Shown here piece by piece: positions 27,324 through 36,201 of a stretch of DNA of 64,000 nt (position 1 is the stretch's first letter; the number at the start of each line of letters is the position of its first letter). Under the pieces are notes generated by a model, which was given only the letters and a program-made list of their open reading frames with translations, was not told the DNA's origin and made no database searches. The DNA comes from Rhodocyclales bacterium (GTDB lineage: Bacteria; Pseudomonadota; Gammaproteobacteria; Burkholderiales; Rhodocyclaceae), in assembly GCA_028292485.1 (NCBI GenBank), contig JAQGMG010000025.1:62001-126000 (forward strand). Reading direction: 5' to 3'. Made by a program: the position numbers and the translations under genes.

Positions 27324-28859
27324 TCAGGCTACTGCAACCGGAATCTTGCCGATCTTCGCCTGCCATTCCTTGGGGCCAGTCTTGTGCACTGAAGTCCCAC
27401 CAGAGTCGACCGCCACGGTCACCGGCATGTCTTTCACTTCAAACTCGTAAATGGCTTCCATGCCCAGGTCGGCAAAGCCGACGACGCGTGCCGCCTTGAT
27501 TGCTTTCGACACAAGATATGCCGCACCGCCGACTGCCATCAGATACACCGACTTGTGCTTCTTGATTGCTTCAATGGCGGCGTCACCGCGCTCGGATTTG
27601 CCGATCATGCCAAGCAGTCCAGTCTCGGCAAGGACTTGTTCGGTGAACTTGTCCATGCGTGTTGCGGTAGTCGGGCCGGCAGGGCCGACGACTTCGTCAC
27701 GCACCGGATCAACCGGGCCGACGTAGTAGATGAAGCGGCCGCGGAAATCGACCGGCAGCGCTTCGCCCTTGTCGAGCATTTCCGTCATGCGCTTGTGCGC
27801 GGCATCGCGGCCGGTGAGCATCTTGCCGTTGAGCAGCAGTACTTCGCCCGGCTTCCAGGTGTTCACTTCTTCGCGCGTGATGGTGTCGAGATTGACGCGA
27901 CGGCCCTTCGAGGTGTCGTAGGTCAGTTTCGGCCAGTCGTCGAGCGACGGCGGATCGAGGTAGACCGGGCCGCTGCCATCGAGCACGAAATGCGCATGGC
28001 GCGTTGCCGCGCAGTTCGGGATCATCGCTACCGGCAGGTTGGCGGCGTGCGTCGGGAAATCGCTGACCTTGACGTCGAGTACGGTGGTCAGGCCGCCGAG
28101 GCCTTGTGCGCCAATGCCAAGTGCATTGACCTTTTCGTAGATTTCCAGCCGCAATTCTTCGGCACGTGTCTGCGGGCCGCGCTCGATCAGATCGAGGATG
28201 TCGATCGGCTCCATCAATGCTTCCTTGGCCAGCAGCATGGCTTTCTCGGCGGTGCCGCCGATGCCTATGCCGAGCATGCCAGGCGGGCACCAGCCCGCGC
28301 CCATGGTGGGCACGGTCTTGATGACCCAGTCGACGATGGAGTCGGACGGGTTGAGCATGGCGAATTTGGACTTGGCTTCAGAGCCACCACCCTTGGCGGC
28401 GACGATCACGTCGAGCTTGTCGCCGGGGACGATGCTGACGTTGACCACGGCCGGCGTGTTGTCTTTGGTGTTGGTGCGCTTGCCTGCCGGGTCGGCGAGC
28501 ACCGAAGCGCGCAGCTTGTTGTCCGGGTGATTGTAGGCGCGACGCACGCCTTCGTTCACGGCGTCCTCAATTGACACAAATGGGCTGCCGGTGAAACCTT
28601 CCCAGCGCACATCCATGCCGACCTTGAGAAAAACGGTGACAATGCCAGTGTCCTGACACAGCGGGCGGTGGCCCTCGGCGCTCATGCGTGAGTTGATGAG
28701 GATCTGCGCCATCGCGTCCTTCGCTGCCGGGCTTTGTTCAAGCTCGTAGGCGCGCGCGAGGTTGGTGATGTAGTCGACGGGGTGGTAATAGCTGATGTAT
28801 TGCAGCGCGCCAGCGACGCTTTCGATCAAATCGTCTTGCCGGATGGAAGTCATGGTCAT
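27324..28859 (-). CDS. fumA: Class I fumarate hydratase (iron-sulfur)
   Basis: A 511-residue heat-labile [4Fe-4S] fumarase of the TCA cycle, interconverting fumarate and malate. The three Cys expected to hold the cluster are in PLCQDTG, GAGWCPPGMLGIGIGG and PNCAATRHAHF. Alpha and beta domains are fused in one chain, as in FumA/FumB. The C-terminal domain has GPTTATRMDKFTEQVL and SGGTSVHKTGPKEW. Length is normal. The single gene is followed by a strong terminator. The class is sure; the A/B name is by convention only. Confidence 0.95.
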   Translation of the reverse strand: MTMTSIRQDDLIESVAGALQYISYYHPVDYITNLARAYELEQSPAAKDAMAQILINSRMSAEGHRPLCQDTGIVTVFLKVGMDVRWEGFTGSPFVSIEDAVNEGVRRAYNHPDNKLRASVLADPAGKRTNTKDNTPAVVNVSIVPGDKLDVIVAAKGGGSEAKSKFAMLNPSDSIVDWVIKTVPTMGAGWCPPGMLGIGIGGTAEKAMLLAKEALMEPIDILDLIERGPQTRAEELRLEIYEKVNALGIGAQGLGGLTTVLDVKVSDFPTHAANLPVAMIPNCAATRHAHFVLDGSGPVYLDPPSLDDWPKLTYDTSKGRRVNLDTITREEVNTWKPGEVLLLNGKMLTGRDAAHKRMTEMLDKGEALPVDFRGRFIYYVGPVDPVRDEVVGPAGPTTATRMDKFTEQVLAETGLLGMIGKSERGDAAIEAIKKHKSVYLMAVGGAAYLVSKAIKAARVVGFADLGMEAIYEFEVKDMPVTVAVDSGGTSVHKTGPKEWQAKIGKIPVAVA

Positions 28860-29041
28860 ACCTCGGGGCTCGGGGAGAGTGTTCTTGTCTCCAGCTCAGC
28901 GCTCGTCATTGCACTGGTGTGGACGGAGCGATACCGGCTGGAGTGGTCAGCGATTATAGCCGGGCAGCGCCTCGCTGACCGCCAAGGCATTTACGCATAC
29001 GCTCCTCGTGCCGGATGTTGCTCCACCTCGCAAATGCCGTG

Positions 29042-29650
29042 TCAGTGAGCGTCCGTATCGTTCGAGACTGGCGGTTTCGGCATGATGCGGTCGCACGCCG
29101 CGATCGCCATGGCTGACAGCAGGAAGGCAATGTGGATGCTGGTCTGCGCGATCAGCGCCTTTTCCGAATACGCCTCGGCATTGATGAAGGTCTTGAGCAG
29201 ATGAATCGAGGAGATGCCGATGATGGCAGTGCCGAGCTTGACCTTGAGCACCGAGGCATTGACGTGCGACAACCACTCCGGCTGGTCCGGGTGCTCTTCG
29301 AGGTTCATGCGCGATACGAAGGTCTCGTAGCCGCCGACGATCACCATGATGAGCAGGTTGGAGATCATCACCACATCGATCAGCCCGAGCACCACCAGCA
29401 TGATCGTTGTTTCCGTCAAACCGCCCGTATCGCCGACATGGCCGACGGCCTTGGTCACATGATCCATGGCGGCCTGGTTGCCGAAAGCGGCGCCAACCAG
29501 GTCGACCAGTTCTACCCAGAAATGCACGACGTAGACCAGCTGTGCCACGATCAGACCGAGGTAGAGCGGGACTTGCAGCCAGCGGCTCAGGAAGATCAGG
29601 TTGGGCAAGGGACGAAGAGCCGGCGGCGAAGAGGATTTCTTGACGGACAT
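29042..29650 (-). CDS. YqhA/UPF0114 (TIGR00645) membrane protein
   Basis: A 202-residue inner-membrane protein with about four hydrophobic helices. Family marks include FLSRWLQVPLYLGLIVAQL, then LGLIDVVMISNLLIMVIVGG and SSIHLLKTFINA. The family is widespread in proteobacteria and has no proven function. Residues 1-18 are a Ser/Pro-rich cytoplasmic leader. It is a single gene between fumarase (182-bp gap) and a repeat-containing spacer. Confidence 0.88.
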   Translation of the reverse strand: MSVKKSSSPPALRPLPNLIFLSRWLQVPLYLGLIVAQLVYVVHFWVELVDLVGAAFGNQAAMDHVTKAVGHVGDTGGLTETTIMLVVLGLIDVVMISNLLIMVIVGGYETFVSRMNLEEHPDQPEWLSHVNASVLKVKLGTAIIGISSIHLLKTFINAEAYSEKALIAQTSIHIAFLLSAMAIAACDRIMPKPPVSNDTDAH

Positions 29651-29865
29651 GGTTTCTGATACCGGAAGTGAGTGGAAGCCTGTCGAAGTGACGCGAAGCT
29701 AGCCCGGAAGGACCATAGTCGAGCCTGGCGGAAGCGAGCGATTGGGCAGGCCTGTTGCCGCGTGGTTCCGTACTTTCGGCAATGAAAGCGAATTTATTGC
29801 GGCAAATGGAAGGCGTTGCGGGAGTGGGGCAAATGACGTGCCCCTGTTGGGAGGGGGAAATGAGG

Positions 29866-30047
29866 AGGAATTACATGCTCGACTTGTTGAGCCCCAATTT
29901 TCGTCATTCCCGCGAAAGCGGAATCCACTCGGTGGCACAGGCCTCACGTAGGAGTGGATTCCCGCTTTCGCGGGAATGACGCGTCTTTGGCAGAAATCGA
30001 ATTTCCAAACCTGTCTTGCCGTTCGGCAAGGCATGTATGAAATTCCC
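29866..30047 (+). mobile_element. 182-bp MITE-like element, copy 1
   Basis: Terminal inverted repeats are degraded here (15 of 23). A core of two long inverted arms (29903-29929 and 29953-29980) carries the ATTCCC-GCGAAAGC-GGGAAT palindrome, with one G missing in the left arm. Flanks AAATGAGG and AAATGAAA look like a decayed 8-bp target duplication. It aligns along its whole length with the copy at 41845. It encodes no protein. The 588-bp spacer 29651-30238 otherwise holds only the ndh terminator. Confidence 0.75.
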
Positions 30048-30052
30048 AAATG

Positions 30053-30076
30053 AAAAACCCCGCCGGAGCGGGGTTA
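30053..30076 (-). terminator. Terminator downstream of ndh
   Basis: On the minus strand CCCCGC-TCCG-GCGGGG is followed by TTTTT. It lies about 160 bp after the ndh stop, next to the repeat element, and nothing else is recognisable between them. Confidence 0.75.
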
Positions 30077-30238
30077 TGAAGCCTGTGTTTGCACACAGAC
30101 AGTATCTGCGCTTTGTTACCACTTCTTGCGCTTGCACAGTTCTGTGCTGAAGCCTGTGAAGTGATTAAAGCACGCGGCAGGATTTTGCCTTGTGCGGTTT
30201 TTGGCAATTAAAGCGCAATACTTTCCGCAACCAGGCCG

Positions 30239-31525
30239 TTACGCTTTCGCATTTGGCGGCGGCGGGCCGGTAATCAGCCGTGCGCCGCGCTTGTAGGTAA
30301 GGAACGACCACAACCAGGTGAATGCCACCACGACGCGGTTGCGAAAATCGATGAGGAAGAAAATGTGCGCGAATCCCCATAGCCACCATGCCAGCGGCCC
30401 GCGCAATTTGATCCAGCCGAAATCGACAACCGCGGCCCGCCGGCCGATGGTCGCCAGATTGCCGTAGTTCTTGTAAGTGAAAGGCGGCGGCGAGGCCTCG
30501 CCGCGGAGCCTGGCAGAGATCACCCGTGCCACATACTTCCCCGCCTGCTTTGCCGCCGGGCCGACGCCGGGAACGACCGCACCTCTGGTGTCCGTAAGGG
30601 TCGCTGTATCGCCGATGACGAATACATTGTCATATCCCGGCACGCTGTAGTCGGGTGCGACTTTCACGCGCCCCGCACGATCTGCTTCAACATTCAACCA
30701 GGCCGCTGCCGGCGAGGCCTGCACGCCAGCGGCCCAGATGATAGTGCCGGCGCGCACGCGCTGATCGCCGATGACCACGCCGCCGGCGTCGCAGTCATTG
30801 ACGCGAGCGTTGAGGCGCACTTCCACGCCAAGTCGTTGCAATGATCTGACGGCTGCCGCCGACAGGTCTTCGGGGAAGCTGGCCAGCAGGCGTGGCCCGG
30901 CTTCAACCAGCAATACCTTGGCCTTGCGTGGATCGATGTGGCGAAAGTCTTTTGCCAGCGCAGCGCGTGCCAGTTCGGCAATCGAGCCGGCCATTTCAAC
31001 GCCGGTGGGGCCGCCGCCGATGATCACCATTGTCAGCATGCGGTCGCGCTCGACCGTGTCGGTTGCCATCTCCGCCAGCTCGAATGCCATCAGCAAACGG
31101 TGACGAATCGCGGTTGCATCCTCGATCGTCTTCAACCCTGGGGCAAAAGACTCCCAATGGTCCTTGCCGAAATACGCATGGCGCGCGCCGGTGGCAACGA
31201 CCAGATAGTCATAGTGAATATTTTCGGCATGCACGCCATTGTCGACGGCCACTGTCCGGGCCGCGCTGTCGATGCCAGTGACCTTGCCGAGGATCACGCT
31301 GACATTCTTCTGATCCGACAGCAGGCTGCGGACTGGCGCGGCGATGTCGGCGGGCGACAGGCTGGCGGTGGCAACCTGATAGAGCAGGGGCTGGAAGAGG
31401 TGATGGTTGCGCTGGTCGATCAGCAAGACATCAACCGTTGCGCCAGCCAGCGCCTTGGCGGTCGACAAGCCGCCAAAGCCGGCACCGATGATTACAACCC
31501 TTGATCGAGCCTGTGCCATCTGCAA
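30239..31525 (-). CDS. ndh: Type II NADH dehydrogenase-like FAD oxidoreductase
   Basis: A 428-residue two-dinucleotide-fold protein. The FAD site GAGFGGLSTAKAL is near the N-terminus; the NAD(P) site is IGGGPTGVEMAGSIAELA (about 168-185); and a second FAD segment reads VFVIGDTA. The last 60 residues contain amphipathic helices (WWLWGFAHIFFLIDFRNRV) typical of membrane-bound NDH-2, which passes electrons from NADH to quinone without pumping protons. Length is normal. Transcribed downstream of the msr genes in the same direction with an 80-bp gap. Confidence 0.92.
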   Translation of the reverse strand: MQMAQARSRVVIIGAGFGGLSTAKALAGATVDVLLIDQRNHHLFQPLLYQVATASLSPADIAAPVRSLLSDQKNVSVILGKVTGIDSAARTVAVDNGVHAENIHYDYLVVATGARHAYFGKDHWESFAPGLKTIEDATAIRHRLLMAFELAEMATDTVERDRMLTMVIIGGGPTGVEMAGSIAELARAALAKDFRHIDPRKAKVLLVEAGPRLLASFPEDLSAAAVRSLQRLGVEVRLNARVNDCDAGGVVIGDQRVRAGTIIWAAGVQASPAAAWLNVEADRAGRVKVAPDYSVPGYDNVFVIGDTATLTDTRGAVVPGVGPAAKQAGKYVARVISARLRGEASPPPFTYKNYGNLATIGRRAAVVDFGWIKLRGPLAWWLWGFAHIFFLIDFRNRVVVAFTWLWSFLTYKRGARLITGPPPPNAKA

Positions 31526-31604
31526 TCCCGATTACGCTGAATACGTTTTCAGCATCGTAGCGCAGATGCACAAACCCGAACTGTCAGGTTCGTACGAAGC
31601 GCTT

Positions 31605-32300
31605 TCAGGGCTTGATCGAATCGCGATAAACCGCCGGGAATATCATTTTCAGATTCTCCACCTTCGGCAAATCGTTGTAGGCAATGTAGGGTTGGTCGGG
31701 GTGCAGGGTTGCATAGTCCTGGTGGTAGGCCTCGGCTTCGTAAAAAGCCTTGAGCGGCACCAGCTGCGTCACGATGGGTCTGCTGAAGCTCTTGGCAGTC
31801 TTGAGCTGCTCGAAATAGGCCTGGGTAACAGTCCGCTGATCTTCGCTTGTATAGAAAACTGCCGAGCGATACTGCGTGCCGCTGTCAGGGCCTTGCCGAT
31901 TCAATTCGGTCGGGTTGTGCACCACTGACATGAAAATCTTCAGCAACTGGCCGTAAGAGATCTTCGTCGGGTCATACGTCACCTTGACGGCCTCCGCGTG
32001 CCCCGTATCGCCGCTACTTACGTCCTCATAGTGTGCCCGGTTGGCAGCGCCACCGGAGTAGCCCGAAATCGCCGTCATCACGCCTTTGGTGTGCTGAAAA
32101 ACGGCCTGTACCCCCCAGAAACAGCCGCCTGCGAATACGGCTGTCTGCATGCCTTTGACTGGCGTGTCTACAGCCGGGTCGGGCAGTTTCACGGCCTCTT
32201 CCCTGGCGCTGGCGCATCCGGTTGTGAGGGCCATGAGCGAGGCAAACATCAAGGGCCAGATCTTGTGCTGCAGACGTTGACGTATCGTGGGGAGATTCAT
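31605..32300 (-). CDS. msrA: Peptide methionine sulfoxide reductase MsrA, probably exported lipoprotein
   Basis: A 231-residue MsrA that repairs the S-isomer of methionine sulfoxide. The catalytic motif GGCFWGVQAVF is near residue 57, with HAEAVKVTYDP and FYTSEDQR following. The N-terminus has basic residues, a hydrophobic stretch and LTTGC, a lipobox-like site with Cys 29, so it is probably anchored in the envelope. ATG 32300 is preferred; a TTG further up would overlap the msrB stop. It lies 44 bp after msrB, forming an msrB-msrA operon outside the cytoplasm. Confidence 0.93.
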   Translation of the reverse strand: MNLPTIRQRLQHKIWPLMFASLMALTTGCASAREEAVKLPDPAVDTPVKGMQTAVFAGGCFWGVQAVFQHTKGVMTAISGYSGGAANRAHYEDVSSGDTGHAEAVKVTYDPTKISYGQLLKIFMSVVHNPTELNRQGPDSGTQYRSAVFYTSEDQRTVTQAYFEQLKTAKSFSRPIVTQLVPLKAFYEAEAYHQDYATLHPDQPYIAYNDLPKVENLKMIFPAVYRDSIKP

Positions 32301-32344
32301 GAGAGTGCCTTTCAGGGGTATAGCCAGGTGAGAGTCGGCGGCGT

Positions 32345-32953
32345 TCAAGCCATCTTGACGAAGCGCATCGAGGCCGAGTTCATGCAGTAGCGCAGGCCCG
32401 TGGGCTTCGGGCCATCATCGAACACATGACCGAGATGGGCGTCGCAGCGCTTGCAGGCCACGGCGGTGCGCAGCATGCCGAAAGTGCGATCCGATATTTC
32501 GTTGATATTTTCTTTGGCAATGGGTTGCCAGAAGCTTGGCCAGCCGGTACCGGATTCAAATTTTGTCGCCGAGCTGAACAGGGCCGTATCACAGCAGATG
32601 CAGCGATACAGGCCCTTCTCGTGGTTTTCCCAGGTGGCACCGGTGTAGGCGCGCTCCGTATCTTCCTGGCGCGTGACCGAGAACGAGATGGGCGATAACT
32701 GCTTGCGCCATTCCGCTTCAGTCTTGACCACCTTGGCCATCTTCACCGCAGGTTGAACCGCACCCGCGTCGGACACCGGCACGATCAGCACCTCCGTCAC
32801 GGGCTTGCCGGCGGTATCTGCGGCGAACGATTTCGACATCGCCAATGCACTCAGCGAGACGCCGGAGAGCAGTAGCGCGCGCCGGCGCTGCTGTCTGAGA
32901 CTGTCGATTTCGTCCTGCGACATTCCATTGTGTGACATCCCGTCGTGTGACAT
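32345..32953 (-). CDS. msrB: Peptide methionine sulfoxide reductase MsrB, probably exported
   Basis: A 202-residue MsrB that repairs the R-isomer. Zinc Cys pairs are CICC and CKRC, and the catalytic Cys is in RYCMNSASMRF. The N-terminus has RRRALLLSGVSLSALAMSKS, a twin-arginine-like export signal ending at SFAA. Before it come three near-identical units MSHDG-MSHNG-MSQDE coded by 15-bp repeats, each with a possible start; the first ATG has GGAAGG ten bases upstream and is chosen. The pairing with exported MsrA suggests envelope protein repair. Confidence 0.92.
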   Translation of the reverse strand: MSHDGMSHNGMSQDEIDSLRQQRRRALLLSGVSLSALAMSKSFAADTAGKPVTEVLIVPVSDAGAVQPAVKMAKVVKTEAEWRKQLSPISFSVTRQEDTERAYTGATWENHEKGLYRCICCDTALFSSATKFESGTGWPSFWQPIAKENINEISDRTFGMLRTAVACKRCDAHLGHVFDDGPKPTGLRYCMNSASMRFVKMA

Positions 32954-33137
32954 CTTTTCCTTCCTCATTCGTTCACATGCTCCCTGATGGAGACCGGCCG
33001 CCGTGGGCAATCCTTACATGGGGTTTTGAGCTGATACGTCGAAGCCTGCATTCTGGACGCGATTTCCTCACTTTGGTTCAGCGTGCCAGCGCAAGATCGA
33101 TCAAATGGACGGGCGCCGCATGAGGCAATCTAGGACC

Positions 33138-34001
33138 ATGCCAACGAGACATCAAATGAATCCGACAGGAAATACCGCGGGCAAAGCGCTCTGGTTCATA
33201 GAGAGCCATTTTGCCGGCGAGATCACGCTCGACGACATCGCCACGACGCTGACCGTGTCGCGCTTCCAGTTGTCGCGAGCGTTCGAGGCGGCGATGGGTG
33301 TTCCGGTCATGCGCTATGTACGCGCGCGGCGGCTGAGCGCGGCGGCGCGCAGCTTGTCGCAGGGCGCGCCGGACATTCTGGCCATCGCGCTTGACGCTGG
33401 CTATGGTTCTCACGAGGCATTCACCCGGGCTTTTCGCGAGCAGTTCGGCACCACGCCGGAAGCGATCCGCGCGCAAGGTCATTTGAACGATATTGAACTG
33501 ATGGAGCCGATAAAAATGGACGAAACCTTTGTCGATGTGGAGCCGCCGCGCTTCGAGAGTGGCAGGCTCTTGCTCATCGCCGGACTGCGCGAACGCTACG
33601 ATTGCACGAGCAGCGCAGGCATCCCCGCGCAGTGGCAACGCTTCATGCCGCAATTCGAGACGGGCATGGCAGGGCAGATTAGCCGTGTTGCCTATGGTGT
33701 GACCTGCAACTTCGATGACGCCGGCAATTTCGACTACCTCTGCGGTGTGGAGGTCGCTGACTTTTCGAGCCTGCCTGCAAGCTTGAGTCGCGTGCGGATT
33801 GCCGGGCAGCGATACGCGGTATTCCAGTTGAGCGATCACATTTCGACGATACGCCGCAGTCTGAACACGATCTGGAACAAGTGGCTGCCCGAGTCGGGAC
33901 TTGAGGCGGCGGACGCGCCGAATTTCGAGCGTTACGACGAAAGTTTCGATCCACGGACAGGTATGGGAGGCATGGAGTTCTGGTTACCGATCAAGGCGTA
34001 A
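33138..34001 (+). CDS. AraC-family regulator with GyrI-like effector domain
   Basis: A 287-residue protein with the DNA-binding part first: two helix-turn-helix units in residues 10-105, containing EITLDDIATTLTVSRFQLSR and DILAIALDAGYGSHEAFTRA (20-residue excerpts). Residues 130-285 match the GyrI/Rob-like small-molecule binding domain, ending MEFWLPIKA. This order is that of Rob/SoxS-like stress or drug regulators. It is divergent from msrB, so it might control the msrBA operon; no binding site was identified. Several ATGs are possible (33105, 33138, 33156); 33138 has GAGG upstream. Confidence 0.88.
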   Translation: MPTRHQMNPTGNTAGKALWFIESHFAGEITLDDIATTLTVSRFQLSRAFEAAMGVPVMRYVRARRLSAAARSLSQGAPDILAIALDAGYGSHEAFTRAFREQFGTTPEAIRAQGHLNDIELMEPIKMDETFVDVEPPRFESGRLLLIAGLRERYDCTSSAGIPAQWQRFMPQFETGMAGQISRVAYGVTCNFDDAGNFDYLCGVEVADFSSLPASLSRVRIAGQRYAVFQLSDHISTIRRSLNTIWNKWLPESGLEAADAPNFERYDESFDPRTGMGGMEFWLPIKA

Positions 34002-34055
34002 AAAGAATGACAAACACAAGAAACGACAAACGCATACGCTATTGTGTGCATGAAA

Positions 34056-34092
34056 ACAAGAAAGCCGACGTAATGACGTCGGCTTTCTTGTT
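34056..34092. terminator. Bidirectional terminator after the AraC gene
   Basis: ACAAGAAAGCCGACGT and its exact complement ACGTCGGCTTTCTTGT enclose AATG. It lies between the AraC-type gene and the convergent gene at 34127, and can serve both. Confidence 0.85.
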
Positions 34093-34126
34093 GTCTGCGC
34101 GGCTTTGCCGCCTGGCGAATTTTCGG

Positions 34127-34429
34127 CTATGCAAAAAGACGGGTTGGTTGTTGCGTTGCAGACATTGCTTCGCGGGCCTGCGGCACGGTGGTGGGTTGTG
34201 ACGTGAGAATGGTCAGGGCTGCCTGTGCAAACTCGGCAGCGTCACGCCCGAGGCTGGTGAGATAACCGCCGTCTGACTGGGTGAGCAAGCCTTTGTCATA
34301 CAGGCGTTGCGTGGCGGCGATCACGCTGGGGTCCGCAGTCTTGTGAATCTTGATTCCCTGTTGGCTGGTCGCCAGGTCGAAACGTATCAAAGTGTTCAGT
34401 TCATGGACAAGATCGGCGGTGTAGTGCAT
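34127..34429 (-). CDS. TIGR02647-family small protein
   Basis: A 100-residue protein. Residues 6-75 match the TIGR02647 pattern (LVHELNTLIRFDLATSQQGI, then ATQRLYDKGLLTQSDGGYL and SLGRDAAEFAQAAL). The family is short, helical and conserved in proteobacteria, and has no known function; the form suggests a winged-helix-like fold. The last 25 residues are a Thr/Gln-rich extension. It is a single gene ending at a shared terminator. Confidence 0.8.
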   Translation of the reverse strand: MHYTADLVHELNTLIRFDLATSQQGIKIHKTADPSVIAATQRLYDKGLLTQSDGGYLTSLGRDAAEFAQAALTILTSQPTTVPQAREAMSATQQPTRLFA

Positions 34430-34563
34430 GTGCGAACCTCCTCAGTAGTGGCGTCCAAATCATCGTGCCTGACAATCATAGTCTTCCTGACGCATATCAA
34501 ACTCACGGCCGTATTAATTCTTTGCTCGTAGCAAGGGTATGCAGCCTGGTTGCAGTGCAGCAA

Positions 34564-34980
34564 TCAAACGAATACATCCACGAGGCTCCCTGGCCCAGCG
34601 CCTGTGGAGCCTGCTTTTTCAAGCGCTTCGACGCTTCGCGTGGCCTGGATGTCTTGTGGCGCAGGCGAAGCGTCGAGCGCCGCCGCCGCTTGCTCATTGG
34701 CCGTGATGGATCCGGAATTCGCGGCTCGCGAGGTTTGCGTCCTATCGATTTGAGTCTTATCGATCTGCTTGATGCGCGCCTCGGTCGAGTTCAGCTTGTT
34801 GGTCAGATCCTCGATCTTGGCTTTGCCCTCAGGGGTCTTGGCGGAAGGGCACGTGACCCAGTCGCACAGCTGCTTTTTCAGCGTGTCGACCTGCGCCTCG
34901 AGTCCTCTCTTTGCGCCAGGCGTGACGCCGCCTGCCGTGGCGGGGCTGTAGCTTGTAGAGGCTCCAACTGCAGTGACCAT
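34564..34980 (-). CDS. FlxA-like coiled-coil protein
   Basis: A 138-residue protein with a Ser/Thr/Gly-rich N-terminus, a coiled coil at about 24-80 (GLEAQVDTLKKQL, then KAKIEDLTNKLNSTEARIKQ) interrupted by a CDWVTC pair of Cys, and an Ala/Gln-rich low-complexity tail. This arrangement resembles FlxA-like proteins, but the match is weak and there are no flagellar genes nearby. ATG 34980 has GGAG five bases before it. Function unknown. Confidence 0.5.
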   Translation of the reverse strand: MVTAVGASTSYSPATAGGVTPGAKRGLEAQVDTLKKQLCDWVTCPSAKTPEGKAKIEDLTNKLNSTEARIKQIDKTQIDRTQTSRAANSGSITANEQAAAALDASPAPQDIQATRSVEALEKAGSTGAGPGSLVDVFV

Positions 34981-35129
34981 GCTGCTCCGCTGACAAAGAC
35001 AGGCTTCCCCCGGTAACGGCATCGCGCAGCCGGTCCTTGAGCTGCAAAGATGCTGAGGAGGCCATATGCAGAAGGGTGGGAATGGGGTTTGCTGGATAGT
35101 GTTCAGGAACGCAAATCAAGGAGACCGCT

Positions 35130-36161
35130 ATGCACCTGACACAAATCGTGGAAAACCTGAAGTCCGCAGTGGGAATCAACCCCGCAGACAATCTTGACGC
35201 CGACATGAAGCGCGTCATCGACGCACTTGGCGAACTCGGCGCATTGCCGATCGAGCATCTGTCGGTAGAAAAGGCCCGGGCACAGCCGTCTCCGGCCGAT
35301 GCCGTGCAGAAAATCCTGCTGGATCAGCGCCGGGGTGCGGAGGCCTTTGCGGCAGTGGCATCCGTTTCGGCAACCAACATCACCATACCTGCAGCAGCAG
35401 GCACCAACCCGGCGCGCGTCTATACACCTTCCGGTCAGGGGCCGTTTCCTGTGATCCTGTATTTTCATGGTGGTGGCTGGGTGATCGCCGATCTTGACGA
35501 TTACGATGCCACGCCGCGCTCCATTGCCCAGCAGGCAAATGCCATCGTCGTTTCGGCACACTATCGCCAGGCCCCCGAACATCCTTTCCCTGCTGCGCAT
35601 GAAGACGCCAATGTGGCGTACACATGGTTGCTGAAGAATGCGGAATCACTCGGCGGGTATGCTGACAGCATCGCAGTCATGGGCGAGAGCGCCGGCGGCA
35701 ATCTTGCAATCAATGTGTCCATCTGGGCGCGTGACAATGGCGTGCGCATGCCGGTGCATCAGGCCCTGATCTACCCGCTGGTCAGTACCGATACGGAAAC
35801 CCCTTCATACAAGGAAACCAGGCATGCCCGGCCGCTCAACAAGGCGGTGATGAAGTGGTTCGTAGACCATGTTTTCGCACACGCCGCCGACAAGGACAGC
35901 CTGCTTGTGAATGTGGTGGATGCGAACCTTGCAGGCTTGCCTCCGACAACGGTGGTGACGGCCGAAGTCGATCCGCTGCGCTCTGAAGGCGAGACCTTGG
36001 CGATTCGTCTGATGGGGCAGGGCACCGAGGTGTTGCACCAGAACTATGCAGGCGTGACGCACGAGTTCTTCGGCATGGCTCCTGTCGTCGGCGCTGCACG
36101 CGAGGCGCAGGCTTTCGTGTTCGAGCGCCTGTGCGGTGCCTTTGCACGGAAGATCCATTGA
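35130..36161 (+). CDS. HSL-family alpha/beta hydrolase (esterase/lipase)
   Basis: A 343-residue serine hydrolase of the hormone-sensitive-lipase group. The oxyanion motif HGGGW is at 113-117, the nucleophile motif GESAGG puts Ser at 187, the acid Asp lies in AEVDPL and the His in GVTHEF. An 85-residue N-terminal cap precedes the core. No signal peptide is evident. GGAGACCGCT lies just before the ATG. It is convergent with dinB (40-bp gap). It probably cleaves short-chain acyl esters. Confidence 0.87.
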   Translation: MHLTQIVENLKSAVGINPADNLDADMKRVIDALGELGALPIEHLSVEKARAQPSPADAVQKILLDQRRGAEAFAAVASVSATNITIPAAAGTNPARVYTPSGQGPFPVILYFHGGGWVIADLDDYDATPRSIAQQANAIVVSAHYRQAPEHPFPAAHEDANVAYTWLLKNAESLGGYADSIAVMGESAGGNLAINVSIWARDNGVRMPVHQALIYPLVSTDTETPSYKETRHARPLNKAVMKWFVDHVFAHAADKDSLLVNVVDANLAGLPPTTVVTAEVDPLRSEGETLAIRLMGQGTEVLHQNYAGVTHEFFGMAPVVGAAREAQAFVFERLCGAFARKIH

Positions 36162-36201
36162 TCGTCGCAGGGTGGGTTCGCGAAGCAACCTACTCTGCGC
36201 A

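Noticed and set aside
29903-29980. Palindromic units that could be taken for CRISPR repeats
   Set aside because: Only two inverted arms in one element, no regular spacers, no cas genes.
29944-30207. An 87-codon minus-strand frame between ndh and the repeat
   Set aside because: It runs through the ndh terminator and into the repeat element; no ribosome site or family match.
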